Shown: piece after piece, positions 6,588-11,307 of the stretch
Layout of the letters: the number at the start of each line of letters is the position of its first letter
How positions within the stretch are numbered: position 1 is the stretch's first letter
Assembly: GCA_036518955.1 (NCBI GenBank)
Contig: DATDMG010000560.1
Location: forward strand, 1-11,307
Reading direction: 5' to 3'
Source: DATDMG01 sp036518955
Lineage (GTDB): Bacteria; Actinomycetota; Actinomycetes; Actinomycetales; Kineosporiaceae
Length of the DNA: 11,307 nucleotides
Made by a program: the position numbers and the translations under genes
The notes under the pieces: generated by a model
The model's input: only the letters and a program-made list of their open reading frames with translations
The model's database searches: none
What the model was told of the DNA's origin: nothing

Positions 6588-7178
6588 GTGACGCGGATCA
6601 TCGCGGGCGCGGCCGGCGGCCGGCGGCTCGTCACCCCGCCGGGGGAGCGGACCCGCCCCACCAGCGACCGCGTCCGGGAGGCCCTCTTCTCCATGCTCGA
6701 GGCGCGGGGCGCCGTCCGCGGGGCGCGGGTGCTCGACCTGTTCGCGGGTTCGGGGGCCCTCGGCCTGGAGGCGGCGAGCCGGGGTGCCGCCGCGGTGACC
6801 CTGGTCGACTCCTCCCGCCAGGCGGTGGCGGCGGCACGCCGCAACGCCGGGGCGGTCACCGGTGCCGGCGGCCCCGCCGCCGTGGAGGTCGTTCTCGCCC
6901 CTGCCCTGCGCTACCTGCAGCAGGCGACGGGCCCCGCGTTCGACCTGGTGCTCCTCGACCCGCCGTACGCGCTCGGTGACGACGAGCTCGCCACCCACCT
7001 GACGGCCCTCGCCGCCCCCGGCCGGTTGGCCCCGGGGGCCGTCGTCGTGGTGGAGCGCGGTGCCCGAGGCGCCGGGCCGCGGTGGCCGGCGGGGCTGGTC
7101 CCGGAGCGCGACCGCCGGTACGGCGAGACCGTGCTCTGGACGGCACGGTGGACGACCACGGCCGGCGCCCGGCGATAG
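6588..7178 (+). CDS. rsmD: 16S rRNA (guanine(966)-N2)-methyltransferase RsmD
   Basis: RsmD uses S-adenosylmethionine to methylate N2 of G966 (E. coli numbering) of 16S rRNA during 30S assembly, in the cytoplasm. The 196-residue protein has the N-terminal family signature RPTSDRVREALFSML (23-37), the SAM-binding motif DLFAGSGALGLEA (50-62), the acidic end of the next strand (LVDSS, 72-76) and the catalytic DPPY (124-127). Length is normal for the family. The GTG start follows GGGGGAG (6572-6578) by 9 nt. The stop codon TAG (7176-7178) is 9 bp from coaD and is also the first half of that gene's proposed -10 box. Confidence 0.95.
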   Translation: MTRIIAGAAGGRRLVTPPGERTRPTSDRVREALFSMLEARGAVRGARVLDLFAGSGALGLEAASRGAAAVTLVDSSRQAVAAARRNAGAVTGAGGPAAVEVVLAPALRYLQQATGPAFDLVLLDPPYALGDDELATHLTALAAPGRLAPGAVVVVERGARGAGPRWPAGLVPERDRRYGETVLWTARWTTTAGARR

Positions 7179-7181
7179 TTT
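7176..7181 (+). promoter_or_regulatory. Candidate leaderless -10 box for coaD
   Basis: TAGTTT fits TANNNT, and GCCACC (6 nt) separates it from the coaD ATG. The first three bases are the rsmD stop codon. No Shine-Dalgarno lies before coaD, which supports a transcript starting at the ATG. No clear -35 box is visible. Confidence 0.5.
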
Positions 7182-7187
7182 GCCACC

Positions 7188-7715
7188 ATGACGGCCGATC
7201 CTTTCCCGGGGGGACTCTCGGGCCCGCGAGTCCACCGCTGCGTGTGCCCGGGCAGCTTCGATCCGGTGACGAGCGGGCACGTGGACGTCGTCCGCCGGGC
7301 GGCCGTGCTGTTCGACGAGGTGATCGTGGCAGTGATGGGAAATCCGGCCAAGAAGGGGCTGTTCACTCTGGCCGAGCGCCAGGAGCTGCTCGAGGAGAGC
7401 CTGGCCGGGTTCCCCGGTGTCCGGGTCGAGATCGTGGAGGGCGGCCTGCTCGTCGACTACTGCCGCCGGGTCGGCGCGGTGGCCGTGGTCAAGGGTCTGC
7501 GCTCGGGCACCGACTTCGCCTACGAGCTGCCGATGGCCCTGATGAACCGGCACCTGACCGGTCTGGAGACGGTCTTCCTGCCCGGTGATCCCCGGTTCGA
7601 GCACGTGTCCAGCAGCCTGGTCAAGGAGGTGGCCGGGCACGGCGGTGACGTCACCGGTCTGGTGCCGGCCGCCGTGCTCGGGCGTCTGCACGCCCGCCTC
7701 GGTTTGGGCATGTGA
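7188..7715 (+). CDS. coaD: Phosphopantetheine adenylyltransferase
   Basis: CoaD transfers AMP from ATP to 4'-phosphopantetheine, giving dephospho-CoA, the fourth step of CoA synthesis from pantothenate; it is a cytoplasmic homohexamer. The 175-residue protein shows the nucleotidyltransferase motif CPGSFDPVTSGH (20-31, with TSGH as the T/HxGH box), KGLRSGTDF (102-110), the substrate-pocket segment ELPMALMNRHL (113-123) and the second ATP-binding motif VSSSLVKE (140-147). The family is usually near 160 residues; the extra 15 lie at the N-terminus. A start nearer the core is unlikely because the only later in-frame candidate (GTG 7242) would remove the residues before CPGSFD. rsmD-coaD adjacency is typical of actinobacteria. 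Confidence 0.97.
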   Translation: MTADPFPGGLSGPRVHRCVCPGSFDPVTSGHVDVVRRAAVLFDEVIVAVMGNPAKKGLFTLAERQELLEESLAGFPGVRVEIVEGGLLVDYCRRVGAVAVVKGLRSGTDFAYELPMALMNRHLTGLETVFLPGDPRFEHVSSSLVKEVAGHGGDVTGLVPAAVLGRLHARLGLGM

Positions 7716-7726
7716 GCCCGCTGCAG

Positions 7727-7732
7727 TAATCT
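7727..7732 (+). promoter_or_regulatory. Possible -10 box upstream of the DUF177 gene
   Basis: TAATCT matches TANNNT in the 46-bp gap after coaD. A start of transcription near 7739 would give a leader of about 23 nt to GTG 7762 or 46 nt to ATG 7785. There is no matching -35 box, so this is weak. Confidence 0.25.
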
Positions 7733-7761
7733 CTGGGATTGGCCTCGCCGCCTGACGCGCC

Positions 7762-8355
7762 GTGGCCGGGTATCAGCTGTACCGATGTCGAGGAGCCACC
7801 ATCCGCCCTGACCCCCGGTCGCCGTTCGTGATCGACGTTCACGAACTGGGTCGACGGCCGGGAACCATGCGGAGGGTGCACCGTGAGGTCGGTGCTCCCG
7901 CTGATCTCGGGACGGACGTGATCGGCATCCCCGAAGGCTCCGCGCTCGAGCTGGATCTCCGGCTCGAGTCGGTGATGGAGGGGGTCCTCGTATCCGGCAC
8001 GGTACGAGGGCACGCGGCCGGGGAGTGCGTGCGATGCCTGGACGACCTCGGCCTGGACCTGGAGGCCGATCTCCAGGAGCTGTACGTCTACCCGGGGCGT
8101 GCGCCGGACGGCGAGGACGACGAGGATCTGCGTGAGCTCGAGGACGACCTGGTCGACCTGGAACCCGCGCTCCGGGACGCAGTGGTGCCCGCGCTGCCGT
8201 TCCAGCCGGTATGCCGACCGGACTGCCCGGGCCTGTGCTCCGAGTGCGGGGCACGGCTCGCGGACGACCCCGGCCACCACCACGACACCGCCGACCCGCG
8301 ATGGGCGGCATTGCAGGGCTTCAGCCAGCCCCTGCATGACGAGAAGGAGAACTGA
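7762..8355 (+). CDS. DUF177 / YceD-family protein, L32-linked
   Basis: YceD-family (DUF177) proteins are encoded beside rpmF in most bacteria and are linked to 23S rRNA and large-subunit maturation; the exact activity is not settled. Family marks are HELGRRPG (27-34), LRLESVMEGVLVSGTV (66-81), the cysteine pair CVRC (89-92), QELYVYP (105-111), an acidic middle, LEPALRDAVVPALPFQPVC (133-151) and a C-terminal cysteine cluster (C151, C155, C159, C162) that may bind zinc. GTG 7762 is the first start in this frame and has no Shine-Dalgarno. A better-looking N-terminus (ATG 7785, MSRSHHPP) is in another frame and would join DPRSP if base 7809 were absent, so the true start is in doubt. rpmF follows 2 bp after the stop. 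Confidence 0.9.
   Translation: MAGYQLYRCRGATIRPDPRSPFVIDVHELGRRPGTMRRVHREVGAPADLGTDVIGIPEGSALELDLRLESVMEGVLVSGTVRGHAAGECVRCLDDLGLDLEADLQELYVYPGRAPDGEDDEDLRELEDDLVDLEPALRDAVVPALPFQPVCRPDCPGLCSECGARLADDPGHHHDTADPRWAALQGFSQPLHDEKEN
7824..7846 (+). other. 8-bp inverted repeat near the 5' end of the DUF177 gene
   Basis: GTTCGTGA (7824-7831) pairs exactly with TCACGAAC (7839-7846) around a 7-nt loop. It is inside conserved codons (VIDVHEL), so coding constraint may explain it, but it lies early in the message where a hairpin could matter. Confidence 0.35.
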
Positions 8356-8357
8356 CC

Positions 8358-8561
8358 GTGGCCGTCCCGAAGCGGAAGATGTCCCGCAGCAACACGCGGT
8401 CCCGCCGCTCCCAGTGGAAGGCGACGGCCACGGCGCTGACCGCCCGGATCGAGGGCGGCCAGGTGGCGTACTCGCGGCCGCACCGCGCTCGCGTCGTCAC
8501 CGACTCCGCCGGCACCCCCCTGTACCTGGAGTACAAGGGGCGCAAGGTCAAGGACCTCTGA
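8358..8561 (+). CDS. rpmF: 50S ribosomal protein L32, cysteine-free form
   Basis: L32 is a small component of the 50S subunit. The N-terminal 22 residues (MAVPKRKMSRSNTRSRRSQW..) are the family signature. The protein is 67 residues, a little longer than the usual 55-60. Its C-terminal half (ARIEGGQVAYSRPHRARVV .. YLEYKGRKVKDL) has no cysteine, so the CxxC..CxxC zinc ribbon found in many L32 proteins is absent. The GTG start has AAGGAGAA (8344-8351) 6 nt upstream, inside the end of the DUF177 gene, so the two are translationally close. The stop codon forms part of a stem that also contains the rnc start. Confidence 0.96.
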   Translation: MAVPKRKMSRSNTRSRRSQWKATATALTARIEGGQVAYSRPHRARVVTDSAGTPLYLEYKGRKVKDL

Positions 8562-8587
8562 CCCGCATTCCGGCGCCCGTGGGTCAG
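8558..8587 (+). promoter_or_regulatory. Stem joining the rpmF stop to the rnc start codon
   Basis: CTGACCCGC (8558-8566) pairs with GTGGGTCAG (8579-8587): nine consecutive pairs, one of them G.U, around a 12-nt loop. The rpmF stop TGA (8559-8561) is in the left arm and the rnc GTG (8579-8581) in the right. No Shine-Dalgarno precedes rnc. Ribosomes ending rpmF would open the stem, so coupling of rnc to rpmF translation is likely. Confidence 0.5.
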
Positions 8588-9364
8588 TCGCCACCTGCCA
8601 GACCTCCCGCCGATCCGGGACTGCTCGAGCAGCGGCTCGGGATCACGGTCGGCCGGGAGTTGCTCGTGCGCGCGCTCACGCACCGGTCCTACGCCTACGA
8701 GAACGGCAACCTGCCGACGAACGAGCGCCTGGAGTTCCTCGGTGACGCCGTGCTCGGCCTCGTCGTCACCGACGCCCTCTACCGCCGGCACCCCGACCTC
8801 CCGGAGGGTCAGCTGGCCAAGCTGCGGGCGGCCGTGGTCAACATGCGTGCCCTGGCGGACGTCGCGCGCGGGCTCCGCGTCGGTGACCACATCCTGCTCG
8901 GCCGGGGCGAGGAGACCAGCGGCGGCCGGGACAAGTCCTCGATCCTCGCCGACACCCTGGAGGCGCTGATCGGTGCCACGTACCTCGAGCACGGCATCGA
9001 CTACGGCGCCAAGTTCGTTCACCGGCTCGTCGACGGCCTGCTGGACTCCAGCGCGGAGCTCGGGGCCGGGCTCGACTGGAAGACCAGCCTGCAGGAGCTC
9101 ACCGCCACGCACGGCCTCGGCGTTCCGGAGTACGGCGTCGACGAGGAGGGGCCGGACCACGCGAAGACCTTTCACGCCGTCGTCCGGGTGAGCGGCGTCG
9201 TCCGGGGCCAGGGGTCGGGCCGGAGCAAGAAGGAGGCGGAGCAGCAGGCGGCCTCCGCCGCCTTCGCCGCGATCACCGCCGAGCGCGACGGAGCCGAGCG
9301 GATCGTGCCGCCGGGCCTGGCGCCGGATGACGGGCCCGACGTCGGCCACCCTGCCGGCGTCTGA
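8579..9364 (+). CDS. rnc: Ribonuclease III
   Basis: RNase III cleaves double-stranded RNA, processing rRNA precursors and structured mRNAs; it works as a homodimer. The 261-residue protein has the signature NERLEFLGDAVL (48-59; most family members have S at the A). The catalytic acidic residues are E49, E52, D56, D125 and E128 (in ADTLEALIG), placed by comparison with the E. coli enzyme. A double-stranded-RNA-binding domain spans about 166-234 (DWKTSLQEL .. GRSKKEAEQQAASAAF). A 27-residue low-complexity tail follows. GTG 8579 is the only start that keeps the normal N-terminal helix; the frame is open further upstream but through rpmF. It lacks a Shine-Dalgarno. Order rpmF-rnc-mutM is standard in actinobacteria. 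Confidence 0.95.
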   Translation: MGQSPPARPPADPGLLEQRLGITVGRELLVRALTHRSYAYENGNLPTNERLEFLGDAVLGLVVTDALYRRHPDLPEGQLAKLRAAVVNMRALADVARGLRVGDHILLGRGEETSGGRDKSSILADTLEALIGATYLEHGIDYGAKFVHRLVDGLLDSSAELGAGLDWKTSLQELTATHGLGVPEYGVDEEGPDHAKTFHAVVRVSGVVRGQGSGRSKKEAEQQAASAAFAAITAERDGAERIVPPGLAPDDGPDVGHPAGV

Positions 9365-9366
9365 CG

Positions 9367-9394
9367 CGGCGAACCGTTCCGATCCCGGCGAACC
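9367..9394. repeat. Direct repeat in the rnc-mutM gap
   Basis: CGGCGAACC occurs at 9367-9375 and 9386-9394, a 19-bp period, in the 45-bp gap before mutM. Two turns of helix apart, they could be regulator half-sites, but nine GC-rich bases are weak evidence. Confidence 0.3.
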
Positions 9395-9409
9395 TGGTCC
9401 GAGCCGCAC

Positions 9410-10324
9410 GTGCCTGAGCTTCCCGAGGTCGAGGTCGTGCGCCGGGGACTCGCCCGCCGGCTGCCCGGCGTCCGGCTCGGCCCGGTCGAGGTACGCCACC
9501 CCCGGCCGGTTCGGCGGCACCAGGCGGGGGCCGGCGACTTCGCGGCCCGGCTGGACGGCACGCGGGTCGCGGCCGTCGTCCGCCGGGGCAAGTTCCTCTG
9601 GCTCGCCCTCGACGACGGCGATGCCCTGCTGGCCCATCTGGGTATGAGCGGGCAACTCCTGCTGCAACCCGCGGCGGCGCCGGCCGAACGGCACCTGCGG
9701 GTCCGGATCGGCCTGCAGGGCGCGGACGGCGGCGAGCTCGCCGGCCGCGAGGTGCGCTTCGTCGACCAACGGATGTTCGGCGGCCTCAGCCTGGAGAAGC
9801 TGGTCGGGACGCCGGACGGGTTGCCCGCCGGCGAGGGAACGGCGGACCCGGGGCTGCCGGTGCCCGTCCTCCACATCGCACGCGACCCGCTGGATCCCCA
9901 CCTCGACGAGAACGCCCTGATCAACCGGCTGCGCACCCGGCGAACCGGGATCAAGCGGGCGCTGCTGGACCAGACGCTCGTCTCCGGGATCGGCAACATC
10001 TACGCCGACGAGGCCCTGTGGCGGGTGGGCCTGCACTACGCCCGGCCGACCGAGCTCATCACCCGGCCGGCGGCCCGCCGACTGCTGGACGCCGTCCGGG
10101 CGGTGATGCGCGAGGCCCTCGCCGAGGGCGGCACCAGCTTCGACAGCCTGTACGTGGACGTCAACGGCGCCAGCGGGTACTTCGAGCGGGCCCTGGCCGT
10201 GTACGGCCGGGCCGGGCTGCCCTGCCGGCGCTGCGGTGCGCCGATCCGCAGGGAGGCGTTCATGAACCGGTCGAGCTTCACCTGCCCGGGTTGCCAGCCC
10301 CGCCCACGCGCCGGCCGGTGGTAG
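9410..10324 (+). CDS. mutM: Formamidopyrimidine-DNA glycosylase
   Basis: MutM (Fpg) removes 8-oxoguanine and formamidopyrimidines from DNA and nicks the abasic site by beta/delta elimination. The N-terminus PELPEVE after the initiator supplies the catalytic Pro (P2) and Glu (E3). K61 (RRGKF) is the phosphate-contacting lysine, M79 with R121 and F123 (DQRMFG) form the void-filling triad, N196 lies in SGIGNIYADE, and R287 precedes the last zinc-finger cysteines. The C-terminal zinc finger has C272, C275, C292 and C295. At 304 residues it is longer than the 270-residue E. coli enzyme, mainly from a loop at about 133-160, common in actinobacteria. The GTG start is fixed by the required proline, though the Shine-Dalgarno is poor. 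Usually smc follows in this neighbourhood; here a response regulator does. Confidence 0.96.
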   Translation: MPELPEVEVVRRGLARRLPGVRLGPVEVRHPRPVRRHQAGAGDFAARLDGTRVAAVVRRGKFLWLALDDGDALLAHLGMSGQLLLQPAAAPAERHLRVRIGLQGADGGELAGREVRFVDQRMFGGLSLEKLVGTPDGLPAGEGTADPGLPVPVLHIARDPLDPHLDENALINRLRTRRTGIKRALLDQTLVSGIGNIYADEALWRVGLHYARPTELITRPAARRLLDAVRAVMREALAEGGTSFDSLYVDVNGASGYFERALAVYGRAGLPCRRCGAPIRREAFMNRSSFTCPGCQPRPRAGRW

Positions 10325-10329
10325 TCACC

Positions 10330-10341
10330 GAACTGCAGTTC
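10330..10341. promoter_or_regulatory. 12-bp perfect palindrome, LexA-box-like
   Basis: GAACTGCAGTTC is fully palindromic and fits GAAC-N4-GTTC, the core of the LexA (SOS) box of actinobacteria and Bacillus, with a C on the left flank as in the longer consensus; the right flank (A) and inner bases do not fit fully. It lies 5 bp before the -10 box of the response regulator and just after mutM. LexA binding is a hypothesis; autoregulation is an alternative. Confidence 0.45.
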
Positions 10342-10346
10342 ACGGG

Positions 10347-10352
10347 TAGCCT
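10347..10352 (+). promoter_or_regulatory. Candidate leaderless -10 box for the response regulator
   Basis: TAGCCT fits TANNNT, with GTCGAC (6 nt) before the GTG start. GTCACC (10324-10329), 17 nt upstream, is a poor -35. There is no Shine-Dalgarno before the GTG, consistent with a leaderless message. Confidence 0.5.
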
Positions 10353-10358
10353 GTCGAC

Positions 10359-11006
10359 GTGGCAGATGCGCAGATCCGGGTGCTCGTCGTCGACGACCAC
10401 GAGATCGTCCGGCGAGGGGTGGTCGACGTCGTGGACGCCGACCCGACACTTACGGTAGTGGCCGAAGCGGGATCCGTGCTCGACGCGGTGCGCCGCGCCG
10501 CCGCGGTGCGGCCGGACATCGCTGTCATCGACCTGAAGCTCCCCGACGGGACCGGGATCGACCTGGTCCGCAAGCTCAAGGCGGACCACCCGAGCCTACG
10601 CTGCGTCGTCCTCACCTCGTTCGACGACGACGAGGCCGTGGCCGCCGCGAAGGACGCCGGAGCGAACGCCTTCGTGCTGAAGACCGTGCGCGGCTCGGAG
10701 ATCGCCGGGATCGTCCGGGAGGTGGCCGCCGGCCGCAACCTGCTCGACGAGCGGACGCTCGCCCGGCGCAGGGCCTCGCACACCGACCCGACCGACGCGC
10801 TCACGCCGACCGAGAAGAAGGTGCTCGAGCTCATCGGCGACGGCCTGTCCAACCGGGAGATCGGCGACCAGCTGGGCCTGGCCGAGAAGACGGTCAAGAA
10901 CCACGTCACCGGGCTGTTGGCCAAGATGGGTTTCCGCCGGCGCACCCAGGCTGCCGCCTGGGTGGCGGCCCACCGGCAGGGCACCGGCTGGAACGCCGGC
11001 GCCTGA
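10359..11006 (+). CDS. NarL/FixJ-family response regulator, DevR/DosR-like
   Basis: A 215-residue two-component DNA-binding regulator. The receiver domain (about 5-120) has the acidic pair D12/D13, the phosphoacceptor D58 (VIDLKLPDG), the switch threonine T86 (VVLTS) and K108. The LuxR-type helix-turn-helix (about 147-205) includes LTPTEKKVLELIGDGLSNREI and the recognition segment LAEKTVKNHV, followed by MGFRRRTQAAAW. RRGVVDVVDADPTLTVVAEAGSV and the recognition helix resemble mycobacterial DevR/DosR, the hypoxia/NO regulator, including the K-T-V-K-N DNA contacts, but orthology and signal are not shown. GTG 10359 is the only suitable start. It is separated from mutM by 34 bp with its own likely promoter and faces a kinase gene tail to tail. 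Confidence 0.93.
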   Translation: MADAQIRVLVVDDHEIVRRGVVDVVDADPTLTVVAEAGSVLDAVRRAAAVRPDIAVIDLKLPDGTGIDLVRKLKADHPSLRCVVLTSFDDDEAVAAAKDAGANAFVLKTVRGSEIAGIVREVAAGRNLLDERTLARRRASHTDPTDALTPTEKKVLELIGDGLSNREIGDQLGLAEKTVKNHVTGLLAKMGFRRRTQAAAWVAAHRQGTGWNAGA

Positions 11007-11038
11007 TGGGTTCTGCCGGGCCCGGCCCGGTCCCGCGG

Positions 11039-11056
11039 CTCCGCCGCGCGGCGGAG
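11039..11056. terminator. Perfect 18-bp palindrome between convergent two-component genes
   Basis: CTCCGCCGCGCGGCGGAG is its own reverse complement. As RNA it gives a 7-bp stem with a GCGC loop from either strand. It lies in the 54-bp gap between the regulator and kinase stops, so a bidirectional terminator is likely, though no T tract follows. Confidence 0.55.
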
Positions 11057-11060
11057 GGTG

Positions 11061-11307
11061 TCAGGAGTTGAGCTCAGCCGTCCAGCGCAGGGTGGTACCG
11101 CCCTCCTGGTTGGGCCGCGCCTGCGAGCTGCCGCCGTGGCGCCGCGCCCGCTCGCCCATGTTGTCCAGCCCGCTCCGGCGCTGGTTCCCGGCCGGCAGTC
11201 CCACTCCGTCGTCGATGACCTCGACGACGACCTGCTCGCCCTCCATCCGCACGTTCACCGCGACGTGTGATGCGCGGGCGTGCCGGGCCGCGTTCGACAG
11301 GCCCTCG
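11061..11307 (-). CDS. Sensor histidine kinase, C-terminal ATPase end (partial)
   Basis: Only the last 81 residues or so are in the window; the frame is open through position 11306, and the sensor and phosphoacceptor domains are outside. Visible parts belong to the HATPase_c domain of NarX/DesK-type kinases: the N box EGLSNAARHARAS, the G1 box DDGVGLP, the G2-like SGLDNMGERARRHGG and the final GTTLRWTAEL. These resemble the end of DevS/DosS (SGLTNL.. GTVLRWSA), matching the DevR-like regulator on the opposite strand. It probably phosphorylates that regulator, but this is inferred from proximity and similarity. A GTG at 11258 is an internal codon, not the gene start. Confidence 0.88.
   Translation of the reverse strand, partial: EGLSNAARHARASHVAVNVRMEGEQVVVEVIDDGVGLPAGNQRRSGLDNMGERARRHGGSSQARPNQEGGTTLRWTAELNS

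Noticed and set aside
5517..7691. 724-codon open frame on the minus strand
   Set aside because: It is antisense to the PRC gene, the hypothetical gene, rsmD and coaD; the translation is low-complexity without family motifs, typical of GC-rich shadow frames.
7785..7811. Short peptide ORF MSRSHHPP as a leader peptide gene
   Set aside because: Eight codons with no ribosome site; it is better explained as the misframed start of the DUF177 gene.
9371..9379. GAACCGTTC near mutM as a LexA box
   Set aside because: The GAAC and GTTC halves are 1 nt apart, not 4, so it is not an SOS box.
8321..10036. 571-codon open frame on the minus strand
   Set aside because: It is antisense to rpmF, rnc and mutM, all of which are certain.
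1..11307. tRNA, rRNA, CRISPR array, insertion sequence, prophage or toxin-antitoxin genes
   Set aside because: No cloverleaf, regularly spaced repeats, transposase, integrase or recognisable toxin motifs were seen on either strand.

Overview
The window is very GC-rich with GC-saturated third codon positions and GTG/TTG starts. It carries the conserved actinobacterial block rsmD-coaD-DUF177/YceD-rpmF-rnc-mutM with recG nearby. The source is an actinomycete; a Frankia-like (Frankiales sensu lato) organism fits best, but the genus assignment is only an inference from gene order and protein flavour.

Layout. (1) Positions 1-1931: 3' part of recG (+), cut by the window edge. (2) Positions 1984-6491: a variable slot between recG and rsmD. 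It holds a small lipoprotein (-), a di-heme flavocytochrome of the ferric-reductase/NOX type (+), a four-helix membrane protein with a C-terminal SHOCT domain (-), a PRC-barrel protein with a C-terminal membrane anchor (+) and an unrecognised 127-residue protein (+). The intergenic spaces here contain large inverted repeats (2407-2434, 2494-2520, 4990-5021), a 14-bp perfect stem inside the tail of the PRC ORF (5821-5857) and two small tandem duplications (5910-5945, 5957-5982). (3) Positions 6588-10324: the housekeeping run rsmD, coaD, DUF177, rpmF, rnc, mutM, all + strand. It covers 16S rRNA methylation, CoA synthesis, large-subunit biogenesis and protein L32, RNase III, and 8-oxoguanine repair. 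(4) Positions 10359-11307: a DevR/DosR-like NarL-family response regulator (+), facing the C-terminal ATPase end of a DevS/DosS-like histidine kinase (-) that runs off the window. A perfect 18-bp palindrome lies between them.

How it works together. The housekeeping genes are closely packed and probably co-transcribed in part, but several starts look like leaderless promoters: coaD, the response regulator and the SHOCT gene each have a TANNNT box 6-7 nt before the start codon. The rpmF stop and rnc start codons lie in opposite arms of one 9-bp stem, suggesting translational coupling. The regulator gene has a GAAC-N4-GTTC palindrome, the core of the Gram-positive LexA box, just upstream of its -10 box.

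I see no tRNA, rRNA, CRISPR array, insertion sequence or obvious defence system. The points most worth a second look are the structured intergenic regions, an apparent one-base frameshift at the start of the DUF177 gene, the rpmF/rnc stem, a cysteine-free L32 and the tail-to-tail two-component pair.
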